A stretch of DNA of 30,066 nucleotides from JBHHZJ01 sp046758005 (GTDB taxonomy: Bacteria; Pseudomonadota; Alphaproteobacteria; Kiloniellales; J153), in assembly GCA_046758005.1 (NCBI GenBank), contig JBHHZJ010000034.1, forward strand, positions 1 to 30,066, given 5' to 3'. The notes under the pieces are model-generated. The model did not search any database. It was given only the letters and a program-made list of their open reading frames with translations, and was not told the origin of the DNA. This document shows, in pieces, positions 1 through 7,257 of the stretch; position 1 is the stretch's first letter; each line of letters opens with the position of its first letter. The position numbers and the translations under genes were made by a program.

Positions 1-89
1 CCCTCTGCGCGCGGGGGGGGGGCCCGGGCGGCGGCCCCCCCCCCCCTCCGCTCTCCCTCCGGTTCCGCGCACAACCCCGAGAGGCTGCC
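1..89. other. Left-edge non-coding stretch with G and C homopolymers
   Basis: A run of ten G (13-22) is followed by a short GC spacer and a run of twelve C (35-46), which could fold into a hairpin. No gene is visible here. The AGAGG at 80-84 is a plausible ribosome binding site for the GTG start at 90. Long G and C homopolymers at the very edge of a window are also typical of poor sequence at a contig end, so their exact length should not be trusted. Confidence 0.5.
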
Positions 90-1280
90 GTGGCCGTAGA
101 CGTGAAGACAGCGGCCCCGCCCGCAAGGCCGCCGGCCTGGAACGATCCCCGCGTTCGTGCCCTGTTCTTCCAGGCGCTGGTCCTCGCGGCCGTGATCTTC
201 GGCGGCGTCTACCTGGTCAACAACACCCTCGAGAATTTGGAACGACAAGGCATCGCCTCCGGCTTCGGCTTTCTCAACACCACGGCCGGTTTCAGCATCT
301 CGATGACCCTGGTCGAGTACAGCGAGGAGTCGACCTACGGACGGGCGTTCCTGGTCGGGCTGCTCAACACCCTCCTGGTCTCGGGCATCGGCGTCGTCTT
401 CGCGACCATCCTCGGGTTCCTCATCGGCGTCGCCCGGCTTTCCCGCAACTGGCTGGTCGCGAAGATGGCGGCGGCCTATGTAGAGATCCTGCGCAACATT
501 CCACTGCTTCTGCAGCTCTTCTTCTGGTATTTCGCGGTGCTGCGCGCCTTGCCGTCGCCCCGTCAGAGCGTCCGACTGTTCGACACCTTCTTCCTGAACA
601 ACCGCGGACTTCATACGCCCTCGCCCATTTTCGAGGCGGGGTTCTCGCTGATCTGGATCGCCTTCCTCATCGCTGTGGCGGCGATGATCCTGCTGGCCCG
701 CTGGGCCCACAAGCGGCAGGACCAAACCGGCCAGCAGTTCCCGGTGTTCCTCACCTCGCTGGCGGTCATCGTCGGATTGCCCCTTCTTGCCGCCATCGTC
801 ACCGGGTTCCCGATGTCCTGGGAGTACCCGGTGCTCAAGGGTTTCAACTTCCGGGGCGGGGTCGTGATGATCCCCGAGTTCGTGGCCCTGGTGGTCGCGC
901 TGTCCACCTACACCGCCGCCTTCATCGCCGAAATCGTGCGCGCCGGCATCCTGGCGGTCAGCCACGGCCAAACCGAGGCGGCCTACGCGCTGGGCCTGAA
1001 GCCGGGGCACACCTTGCGCCTGGTCATCATTCCGCAGGCCCTCAGGGTCATCATCCCTCCGCTGACCAGCCAGTATCTGAACCTGACAAAGAATTCATCG
1101 CTCGCGGCGGCGATCGCCTATCCGGACATCGTCCTGGTGTTCGCCGGCACCGTGCTCATGCAGACCGGCCAGGCGGTGGAGATTATCGCCATCACCATGG
1201 GCACCTACCTCGTGATCAGCCTGCTCATCTCGGCCTTCATGAACTGGTACAACAAAAAGATGGCGCTGGTGGAGCGGTAG
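90..1280 (+). CDS. aapQ: General L-amino acid ABC transporter permease AapQ
   Basis: Inner-membrane permease, 396 residues, of the polar amino acid (His/Glu/Gln/Arg) ABC importer family. Together with AapM it would form the membrane channel and AapP would power it. The length matches AapQ/BztB (about 400 residues). A first hydrophobic segment lies near residues 25-45, the transmembrane permease domain begins around residue 88, and the EAA loop that contacts the ATPase starts at residue 296 (EAAYALGLKPG, ending with IIPQALR). The GTG start at 90 has AGAGG five bases upstream. The stop is three bases before aapM. The periplasmic binding protein AapJ normally lies directly upstream and would be outside the window. 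Family assignment is firm; the exact amino acid range is not readable from the sequence. Confidence 0.9.
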   Translation: MAVDVKTAAPPARPPAWNDPRVRALFFQALVLAAVIFGGVYLVNNTLENLERQGIASGFGFLNTTAGFSISMTLVEYSEESTYGRAFLVGLLNTLLVSGIGVVFATILGFLIGVARLSRNWLVAKMAAAYVEILRNIPLLLQLFFWYFAVLRALPSPRQSVRLFDTFFLNNRGLHTPSPIFEAGFSLIWIAFLIAVAAMILLARWAHKRQDQTGQQFPVFLTSLAVIVGLPLLAAIVTGFPMSWEYPVLKGFNFRGGVVMIPEFVALVVALSTYTAAFIAEIVRAGILAVSHGQTEAAYALGLKPGHTLRLVIIPQALRVIIPPLTSQYLNLTKNSSLAAAIAYPDIVLVFAGTVLMQTGQAVEIIAITMGTYLVISLLISAFMNWYNKKMALVER

Positions 1281-1283
1281 ACC

Positions 1284-3011
1284 ATGAGCGAGCAAGCCCA
1301 GACCTACGCGCCCGGCCAGCACCCGGACCTGCCCGCGCCGGTCACGACCGTCGGGCTCATCGGCTGGCTCCGGGAGAATCTCTTTTCCTCGATCTGGAGC
1401 ACGGTGCTCACCGTGCTTGCCGGGCTCTTCCTGCTGTGGATCGTGCCCCCCGTCATCGAATGGGCGTTCATCGACGCCTACTGGGCCGGCGACACCCGAG
1501 AGGCCTGTGCACCGCGGGAGGGCGCCTGCTGGGTCTTCATCAAGGTGTGGTTCCGCCAGCTCATGTACGGCCGCTATCCGCCGGAGGAAATCTGGCGGAT
1601 CAATACGGCGTACGTGATCCTGGTCGCGACGGGCGCGCTGCTCTTCGTGCCGCGCTTCCGGTGGAAGCCGTGGATCGGCCTGTTCCTGCTGGTCGGCTAC
1701 CCCTTGATCGCCCTCTATCTGTTCGTCGGGCTGTCCGGAGAGACGGTCGATGCGTGGCCGTACCGCTTGATGGGATTCGCGGCGCTGGCCCTGGGACTCC
1801 TCGCCGTGCTGCCACTTTTCGGGATCTTGCGCGAATGGAGCGCCGCTGTCTCCATCGTGCTGCTCGTCCTGATGCCGCTGCTCGGCCTGTCCGCCCCATC
1901 GACCTGGACGAGCGGGCTGCTGCGCGGCGCCCCGGGCTTTGCCGTCGTCCTCGCCATCGTGCTGACCGTCGTGCCGGCGGTCGCGCTCGTCGTCGGCCTG
2001 CGTCTCGCGCAGTGGCGCGCCTTGATCGCGGAGAATTTCCGGCAGCTCAGCGTCGCGACGGCCGTGCTCGCCTTCATCGGTTTCGCGCTGCCCTTGCTCT
2101 TCTGGGACGAGATCGCGGGTCCGTCGCCGCCGTGGGCCCTGGCCGTCACCGGGACGATGCTGGCGCTCGCCGCCCTCTGTCCCTGGGGATACGACGATCA
2201 GGCGGGCCTGCCCGGCCGCTTGGCCCGGATTCTGCTGCCGGTCTACCTCGCGTTCATCTATCTCTTGGCGGCGGGGCCGCCGGACTTCCTCAATTTCGGA
2301 AGCCTCGACTGGACATCGAACATCGAGCCGTTCTTTGCCGACGTTCAAACGGTCATTCCCTTTGTCGAGACGCCGCTGTGGGGCGGGCTGTTCCTGACCC
2401 TGGTGATCGGCGGGGTCGGGATCGTGGCCTCGCTGCCCATCGGCGTCGTCCTCGCGCTCGGCCGGCGCTCGGCGATGCCCATCGTGCGCGCCATCTGCAT
2501 CGCCTTCATCGAGCTGTGGCGCGGGGTGCCGCTCATCACCGTGCTGTTCATGGCCTCGGTGATGTTCCCGCTGTTCCTGCCGGAGGGCATGAACTTCGAC
2601 AAGCTGGTCCGGGCCCTGCTCGGCGTCATGCTGTTCTCCGCCGCGTACATGGCGGAAGTCGTGCGCGGCGGCCTGCAGGCGCTGCCCAAGGGCCAGTACG
2701 AGGCGGCCCAGGCCCTGGGCCTCAGCTACTGGAAGATGATGGGACTGGTCATCCTGCCGCAGGCGCTCAAGATGGTGATCCCGGGGATCGTCAACACCTT
2801 CATCGGCCTGTTCAAGGATACGACGCTGGTCCTCATCATCGGACTGTTCGATTTCCTCGGCATGGTCCAGCTCGCCGGCACCAACCCGGACTGGCTCGGC
2901 TTCGCCATTGAGGGCTACGTGTTCGCCGCCTTCGGTTTCTGGATCTTCTGCTTCAGCATGTCGCGCTACAGCCAGCGCCTGGAGAAGAAGCTCAGCACCG
3001 AACGGCGCTAG
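1284..3011 (+). CDS. aapM: General L-amino acid ABC transporter permease AapM, with an enlarged membrane domain
   Basis: Second inner-membrane permease of the Aap-type importer, 575 residues. The N-terminus has AapM-like features: a first membrane segment near 36-57, GACWVFIK near 80-87 and the YP..E.WR pattern near 98-105. The C-terminal permease domain runs from about residue 363 (TPLWGGLFLTL) to the end, with the EAA loop at residue 473 (EAAQALGLSYW, then ILPQALK). AapM/BztC proteins are usually about 380-430 residues. Here roughly 200 extra residues (about 160-345) contain around six additional hydrophobic segments. The reading frame is continuous and the extra part is coding-like, so it looks like a real domain enlargement rather than an error. 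Possible roles are extra helices packing on the channel or regulation; neither is shown by the sequence. Confidence 0.88.
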   Translation: MSEQAQTYAPGQHPDLPAPVTTVGLIGWLRENLFSSIWSTVLTVLAGLFLLWIVPPVIEWAFIDAYWAGDTREACAPREGACWVFIKVWFRQLMYGRYPPEEIWRINTAYVILVATGALLFVPRFRWKPWIGLFLLVGYPLIALYLFVGLSGETVDAWPYRLMGFAALALGLLAVLPLFGILREWSAAVSIVLLVLMPLLGLSAPSTWTSGLLRGAPGFAVVLAIVLTVVPAVALVVGLRLAQWRALIAENFRQLSVATAVLAFIGFALPLLFWDEIAGPSPPWALAVTGTMLALAALCPWGYDDQAGLPGRLARILLPVYLAFIYLLAAGPPDFLNFGSLDWTSNIEPFFADVQTVIPFVETPLWGGLFLTLVIGGVGIVASLPIGVVLALGRRSAMPIVRAICIAFIELWRGVPLITVLFMASVMFPLFLPEGMNFDKLVRALLGVMLFSAAYMAEVVRGGLQALPKGQYEAAQALGLSYWKMMGLVILPQALKMVIPGIVNTFIGLFKDTTLVLIIGLFDFLGMVQLAGTNPDWLGFAIEGYVFAAFGFWIFCFSMSRYSQRLEKKLSTERR

Positions 3012-3062
3012 GCCGCTCGAGGCGCTTGGCCGGACAATCGATGGGGAGCCCTGGAGGATAGG

Positions 3063-3860
3063 ATGGCACGAGATCTGCAAGAGCACGAGGTGCGCGAACC
3101 GGCCAAGCCGCTGACCGTGTCCGAGGAGGTCGCGATCCAGATGGTCGGCGTCCACAAGTGGTTCGGTCAGTTTCACGTCCTCAAGGACATCAACCTGACG
3201 ATCCACAAGGGCGAGCGCATCGTCATCTGCGGCCCCTCGGGCTCCGGCAAGTCGACCCTCATCCGCTGCATCAACCGCCTGGAGGAGCATCAGCGCGGTC
3301 AGATCGTCGTCGACGGCGTCGAGTTGACCAGCGACCTCAAGCACATCGAGCACGTCCGCCGCGAGGTCGGCATGGTCTTCCAGCACTTCAACCTCTTCCC
3401 CCACCTGACCGCGTTGCAGAACTTGACGCTGGCCCCGATCTGGGTGAAGAGAATGCCCAAGGCCGAGGCCGAGGAGGCCGCCATGAAGTACCTGGAACGG
3501 GTCAAGATCCCGGAACAGGCGCACAAGTTCCCGGGACAGCTCTCCGGCGGCCAGCAGCAGCGCGTGGCGATCGCCCGCAGCCTGTGCATGAGTCCGAAAA
3601 TCATGCTGTTCGACGAGCCGACCTCGGCGCTCGACCCGGAGATGATCGCCGAGGTGCTCGACGTTATGGTGGAGCTGGCCGAGTCGGGCATGACCATGCT
3701 GTGCGTGACCCACGAGATGGGCTTCGCGCGCAAGGTCGCCAACCGGGTCATCTTCATGGACGCCGGCGAGATCATCGAGCAGAACGAGCCGGAAGAGTTC
3801 TTCCACAACCCGCAGTCCGACCGCACCAAGCTGTTCCTCAGCCAGATCCTGCAGCATTAG
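3063..3860 (+). CDS. aapP: Amino acid ABC transporter ATP-binding protein AapP
   Basis: Cytoplasmic ATPase of the Aap importer, 265 residues, hydrolysing ATP to drive uptake through AapQ/AapM. Visible motifs: Walker A GPSGSGKST (57-65), the ABC signature LSGGQQQR (160-167), Walker B IMLFDEP (180-186) followed by TSALDPE, and the switch histidine in VTHEMGFA. The N-terminal 25 residues precede the nucleotide-binding fold and are slightly longer than the family norm. GGAGG at 3053-3057 lies five bases before the ATG. The gene ends the operon; its last three codons sit inside an 11-bp tandem duplication (3851-3872). Family and role are very secure. Confidence 0.94.
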   Translation: MARDLQEHEVREPAKPLTVSEEVAIQMVGVHKWFGQFHVLKDINLTIHKGERIVICGPSGSGKSTLIRCINRLEEHQRGQIVVDGVELTSDLKHIEHVRREVGMVFQHFNLFPHLTALQNLTLAPIWVKRMPKAEAEEAAMKYLERVKIPEQAHKFPGQLSGGQQQRVAIARSLCMSPKIMLFDEPTSALDPEMIAEVLDVMVELAESGMTMLCVTHEMGFARKVANRVIFMDAGEIIEQNEPEEFFHNPQSDRTKLFLSQILQH

Positions 3861-3872
3861 GGCAGCATTAGG
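3851..3872 (+). repeat. 11-bp perfect tandem duplication across the aapP stop
   Basis: GCAGCATTAGG occurs twice in a row (3851-3861 and 3862-3872). The first copy carries the last codons CAG-CAT-TAG of aapP and the second is outside the reading frame. It looks like a recent slippage duplication without coding effect. Confidence 0.85.
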
Positions 3873-3952
3873 AATGGAAGGTCGGTGACGCCGCATTGGA
3901 GACAACCGGCCGCCGCGGGACGCGGGCGGCCCGCAACGCGGGAGGCCACGTC

Positions 3953-4303
3953 ATGACCATCGAACGCAAGCACGTGGGCCGGAGGATGAGCCAAGTCGTC
4001 ATCCATGGCGATACCGTCTATCTGGCCGGCCAGGTCGCCGAGGACGCGCCGGGCGAAGATGCCAGGGCGCAGATGCGGGACACTCTGTCCCGGATCGACC
4101 GGATGCTGGCCGACGCCGGCACGGACAAGTCCAAGCTCCTGTCGGCCACCATCTGGCTCGCCGACATCCGCGACTACGACGCCATCAACGAGGTCTGGGA
4201 CGCCTGGGTGCCCGAGGGCCGCGCCCCGGCGCGGGCGTGCGTCGAGGCCAAGCTCGCGTTCACCAAATTCATCGTCGAGGTCGGGGTCATCGCCGCGCGC
4301 TGA
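3953..4303 (+). CDS. RidA/YjgF-family protein
   Basis: Small cytosolic protein of 116 residues in the RidA (YjgF/YER057c/UK114) superfamily. Classical members form trimers and hydrolyse reactive enamine/imine intermediates released by PLP enzymes. The sequence resembles the branch with the patterns VYLAGQVA (22-29), LSATIWLADIRDYDAINEVWDAW (within 63-85) and APARACVEAKLA (91-102); Arg94 would be the conserved substrate-carboxylate arginine. The ATG at 3953 is chosen because GGAGG at 3941-3945 precedes it and the following residues match the family start; an earlier in-frame ATG at 3896 would add an arginine/glycine-rich tail unlike the family. It lies 92 bases after aapP and 31 bases before the methyltransferase, so it may be co-transcribed with either. 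Family is secure; substrate is unknown. Confidence 0.88.
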   Translation: MTIERKHVGRRMSQVVIHGDTVYLAGQVAEDAPGEDARAQMRDTLSRIDRMLADAGTDKSKLLSATIWLADIRDYDAINEVWDAWVPEGRAPARACVEAKLAFTKFIVEVGVIAAR

Positions 4304-4334
4304 GCCGCGCTCGCGCAAGAGGTCGCCGAGCCCG

Positions 4335-4997
4335 ATGGCCGCCCGCACGATCCATCTCACCGACAAGGTTTACGCCTACCTGCTCGACCACTCGCTGCGC
4401 GAGCCGCCGGTGCTCGCCCGCCTGCGCGAGGAGACCGCGGCCCTGCCCCGGGCGAACATGCAGATCGCGCCCGAGCAGGGCCAGTTCATGCGCCTCCTGG
4501 TCGAGCTGATCGGCGCCCGGCGGACCCTGGAGGTCGGCACGTTCACCGGCTACAGCGCGCTGTGCGTGGCGCTCGGCCTGCCCGCGGACGGCCGGGTCGT
4601 GGCCTGCGACATCAGCAAGGAGTTCACCGCCGTGGCGCGCCGCTACTGGGCCGAGGCCGGGGTCGCCGACAAGATCGACCTGCGCCTCGGCCCCGCGCTC
4701 GAAACCTTGGCCCGCCTGGTCGCCGAGGGCGGCGCCGGGACCTTCGACTTCATGTTCATCGACGCCGACAAGGAGAACTACGACAACTATTACGAGCGGG
4801 GCCTGACGCTCCTGCGCCCCGGCGGGCTTATGGCGATCGACAACGTGCTCTGGAACGGCTCGGTCGCCGATCGCTCGCGCCAGGACGAGGAGACCCGGGC
4901 CATCCGCTCCCTCAACGAAAAGGTGCACGGCGACGAGCGGGTCGGCATCTCGCTCGTGCCCATCGGCGACGGCCTGACGCTGGCGCGCAAGCGCTGA
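4335..4997 (+). CDS. SAM-dependent O-methyltransferase, caffeoyl-CoA O-methyltransferase-like
   Basis: Cytosolic class I methyltransferase of 220 residues in the cation-dependent Methyltransf_3 (COG4122) family, the usual length. Motif I is LEVGTFTGYSAL (65-76), followed by the acidic end of strand 2 in VVACDISKE (88-96). The metal-binding set is FIDADKENYDNYYE (141-154) and IDNVLWNG (168-175). These enzymes methylate catechol-type hydroxyls, but bacterial members have many or unknown acceptors, and the acceptor cannot be deduced here. The ATG at 4335 is chosen over longer frames because the family N-terminus (short helix, then YLLDHS) starts there. It follows the RidA-family gene by 31 bases and probably shares its transcript. 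Confidence 0.9.
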   Translation: MAARTIHLTDKVYAYLLDHSLREPPVLARLREETAALPRANMQIAPEQGQFMRLLVELIGARRTLEVGTFTGYSALCVALGLPADGRVVACDISKEFTAVARRYWAEAGVADKIDLRLGPALETLARLVAEGGAGTFDFMFIDADKENYDNYYERGLTLLRPGGLMAIDNVLWNGSVADRSRQDEETRAIRSLNEKVHGDERVGISLVPIGDGLTLARKR

Positions 4998-5026
4998 TCC
5001 GCGCGGCGCGCGGGAGGAAGGCCGGT

Positions 5027-5071
5027 GTTAACGGTTAACGCCGCCTTTACGCAAAATTAATTCAATCTTTA
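5027..5071 (+). promoter_or_regulatory. Tandem TTAA-N7-TTTACGC boxes upstream of a small secreted protein
   Basis: Two boxes with the same layout, TTAA-N7-TTTACGC, begin at 5035 and 5057. Their 22-bp spacing is about two helical turns, so a bound protein would sit on the same DNA face. A further GTTAAC at 5027-5032 precedes the first box. The boxes differ by one base from the TTAA-N7-TTAA pattern recognised by the alphaproteobacterial cell-cycle regulator CtrA. TTAA is otherwise rare in this window. The region would control the gene starting at 5145. The pattern is seen directly; the regulator is inference. Confidence 0.45.
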
Positions 5072-5144
5072 CGCCGGCCGGTGAGACTGAATGATCCGGC
5101 CGAAACGGTTTTGGCCGGGAGTTTTGGACCCTGTGAGGCTCGTC

Positions 5145-5438
5145 ATGTGGAAGACATTGGCGCTCGGCGCAGGCTTCGCCCTCCTCACCACCGCGGCGGC
5201 GGCCCAGTCCCAGTGCAACAAACGGCAGCACGTCCTGGACCTGCTGGCCAAGAAGTACAAGGAAGCGCCGGTCGCCTCCGGCGTGACCAACAACGGGGGC
5301 CTGGTCGAGGTGCTGACCGACGCCAAGGGCGGGACCTGGACGATCATCGTCACGACGCCACAGGGCATGAGCTGCCTCGTCGCCGCCGGCGAGGGTTGGC
5401 GGAACATGGAACAGATCGCCCTCGACCCCGAGGCCTAG
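5145..5438 (+). CDS. Small secreted protein of unknown function
   Basis: A 97-residue protein with a clear Sec signal peptide: MWK, then a hydrophobic stretch to about residue 16, ending AAAAQS with cleavage near residue 20. The mature part of about 77 residues has two cysteines (24 and 77) that could form a disulfide in the periplasm. Its patterns GTWTIIVTTPQGMSC and AAGEGW resemble small periplasmic proteins often annotated as hypothetical in alphaproteobacteria. I know no function for them. The ATG at 5145 is preferred (GAGG six bases upstream, good signal peptide); a GTG at 5133 would add four residues. The gene stands alone, with its own leader carrying tandem boxes, and converges on the DUF192 gene with only 48 bases between. 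Confidence 0.7.
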   Translation: MWKTLALGAGFALLTTAAAAQSQCNKRQHVLDLLAKKYKEAPVASGVTNNGGLVEVLTDAKGGTWTIIVTTPQGMSCLVAAGEGWRNMEQIALDPEA

Positions 5439-5486
5439 GACCCCGGGCTCCCGTTACAAGGGACCGGCGCGCGCGGACGCGGGTGC

Positions 5487-5993
5487 TCAAGGGGCGGTCC
5501 CGAACGCCGGGTGCAAAACCCGGTCCCCCACCCTTATCCGCAGTCGGGCCGCGGTTCCCCCATTGAGCTCCAGGACGCCCGCCACCGGCCGCCCGGCCGA
5601 GATCGTCTCGAGTGAGCCCGGCACCGTCCGTTCCGCCACGTGCACGATGCGCCCATCGCGCCCGATGAACAGCATGTCGAGCGGGATCAGCGTGTTCCTC
5701 ATCCACATGGATACCGGCGCGTCGTTGCCGTAGAGGAACAGCATGCCGGCATCCGCCGGCAAACGGCGGCGGTACATCAGGCCCTGCGCCTGCTGCGCGG
5801 GCGTCAGCGCGAGTTCGACCCGGAAGCGGTGTCGCGCGCCCGCGGCGGTCTCGATCGTCAGCTCCCCGCGCGCGAAGGTTTCCAGGCGGACCTGCGCGCC
5901 GGCCGGTGTCCGGTCGAGGCCGGGGGCCAATAGGACGCAAAGGCCGAGGGACAGTGCCGCCAAGGCGGGCGCGAGGCGGGCCCAACCGAACAT
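5487..5993 (-). CDS. DUF192 family exported protein
   Basis: Protein of 168 residues of the DUF192/COG1430 family, small beta-rich proteins of unknown function that are usually exported. A signal peptide or N-terminal membrane segment covers residues 8-24, with likely cleavage after AGA near residue 33. The conserved core is visible: LTPAQQAQGLMYRRRLPADAG within 63-83, MLFLYGNDAP (84-93), SMWMRNTLIPLDMLFI (95-110), then VLELNGG (140-146) and a final strand. The ATG at 5993 is chosen because a longer open frame would run into the acuC coding region in another frame. It is 41 bases after the upstream acuC-like gene and probably the last gene of that minus-strand unit. Family secure, function unknown. 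Confidence 0.85.
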   Translation of the reverse strand: MFGWARLAPALAALSLGLCVLLAPGLDRTPAGAQVRLETFARGELTIETAAGARHRFRVELALTPAQQAQGLMYRRRLPADAGMLFLYGNDAPVSMWMRNTLIPLDMLFIGRDGRIVHVAERTVPGSLETISAGRPVAGVLELNGGTAARLRIRVGDRVLHPAFGTAP

Positions 5994-6034
5994 GCCCGAC
6001 ACATAGGCCGATCGCCGATCCCCGGCAAGCCGGC

Positions 6035-7168
6035 TCACGGCGCCAGCACCGCGGCTGCGAGCGCGCGCACCTCCGCGCGCACCGGCCCGGGCCGGGGCCG
6101 GTCGGCCAAGGTCGTGAACCAGTCCTCCGGCGGATTCCGGCCGCGGCTGTGGCGCCAGGTGAGCGCGCGCAGCACCGCCTCGGCCCGCGCCGGCAGGCGC
6201 GCGGGGATCTCGAAGCCGTTGAGCGTGCCCCACACGCCGGTCCAGCAGCGGGCGACCGACCACGGGTTGTAGCCGCCCCCGCCCAGCACCAGGACCCGCG
6301 GCGCGAGCCGGCGCGCGGCGGCGGCGACACGCCACAGGGCCCGGTTGGACAGCGACAGGCGGCTCATGGGGTCGTCCTCCAGGGCGTCGGCGCCGCACTG
6401 CAGGACCACCGCCTCGGGCGCGAAGTCCTCGGCGAGCGGCAGGATCGCCGCCTGGAGCACGAAGTCCAACTCGCTATCGTTGAAGCCGGCCGGCACGGGC
6501 AGGTTGCGCGCCGAGCCCCCGGCCCGGTCGGACGCCGCGCCGGGCGGACGGGCCGGATTGCGGGCCTCGCTCATGGGCCAGCGCCCGGCCTCGTGCACCG
6601 AGACGGTGAAGACGCGGTCGTCGTCATGGAAGGCGTCCTGAACCCCGTCGCCGTGATGGGCGTCCACGTCCAGGTAGAGGACGCGGCCGACGCCGCGGTC
6701 GAGCAGGGACAGGATCGCGAGCACCGGGTCGTTGAAGAAGCAGAATCCGCTCGCCCGGCCGCGCCGGCCGTGGTGCGTGCCGCCGGCCGGGTGGTAGACC
6801 GCGCCCGGCGCGCCCAGCAGACACCCGGCCAGGATCGAGCCGCCGCAGGCGGTCGCCGGGCGGCGGAAGATCTCGCCGAACACCGGGTTGCCGTTGCATC
6901 CCAGGTTGAAGCGTCGGCGCACCTCCGGCGGCGCGCGCTGGCTGCGCTCCACCTCCCGGACCGCCTCGATGTATTCGATGTCGTGGAAGCGGGCGAGTTG
7001 CTTGGGCGTGGCCCGCGGGCTGTCGATGTAGACCTCGTCGGGCAGCCAGCCGAGCGCCCGCGTCAGGTCGATCACGGTCGAGACCCGGGGAATCCCAAGC
7101 GGATGCCGGGCCCCGTAGGTCGACTTCCGGTAGATCTCGCTGCCGATGAAGCGCGGCCGCTCCTTCAT
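6035..7168 (-). CDS. Histone deacetylase-like (AcuC-type) zinc hydrolase
   Basis: Protein of 377 residues of the arginase/deacetylase superfamily, close to bacterial acetoin utilization protein AcuC. These are cytosolic zinc amidohydrolases that remove acetyl groups from lysine side chains or polyamines. Catalytic features are intact: the His pair in GGTHHGR (His132-His133), the zinc site in YLDVDAHHGDG (Asp169, His171), the third ligand in CGADALEDD (Asp261), and the transition-state tyrosine in GGGGYNPW (Tyr300). Length fits AcuC. The ATG at 7168 is chosen over one at 7219 because the family fold starts soon after it and a promoter-like TTGCGC-N17-TATCTA overlaps the earlier start. The natural substrate is not visible; AcuC-type control of acetyl-CoA synthetase is one known role, but no acs or acuA gene is nearby. 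Confidence 0.9.
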   Translation of the reverse strand: MKERPRFIGSEIYRKSTYGARHPLGIPRVSTVIDLTRALGWLPDEVYIDSPRATPKQLARFHDIEYIEAVREVERSQRAPPEVRRRFNLGCNGNPVFGEIFRRPATACGGSILAGCLLGAPGAVYHPAGGTHHGRRGRASGFCFFNDPVLAILSLLDRGVGRVLYLDVDAHHGDGVQDAFHDDDRVFTVSVHEAGRWPMSEARNPARPPGAASDRAGGSARNLPVPAGFNDSELDFVLQAAILPLAEDFAPEAVVLQCGADALEDDPMSRLSLSNRALWRVAAAARRLAPRVLVLGGGGYNPWSVARCWTGVWGTLNGFEIPARLPARAEAVLRALTWRHSRGRNPPEDWFTTLADRPRPGPVRAEVRALAAAVLAP

Positions 7169-7206
7169 GGCCTCGCGCCCCCGTCGCGGGTGGATCGCTC
7201 CCGCGC

Positions 7207-7235
7207 TAGATAGCCGCATGGGCGGCGCCGCGCAA
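7207..7235 (-). promoter_or_regulatory. Candidate sigma-70-type promoter for the acuC-like gene
   Basis: On the minus strand TTGCGC (7235-7230) and TATCTA (7212-7207) are separated by 17 bases. A start site near 7200 would give a leader of about 30 bases before the ATG at 7168. The -10 matches the consensus in only three of six positions, so this is tentative. Confidence 0.3.
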
Positions 7236-7257
7236 CCGCGCCGGGTTCTTGCCGCGA

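Noticed and set aside
1095..3905. A very long open frame on the minus strand opposite aapQMP
   Set aside because: It is antisense to three clear transporter genes with intact motifs. Its translation is rich in Asp/Glu/Arg/His/Gln without domains, typical of a mirror frame in GC-rich DNA.
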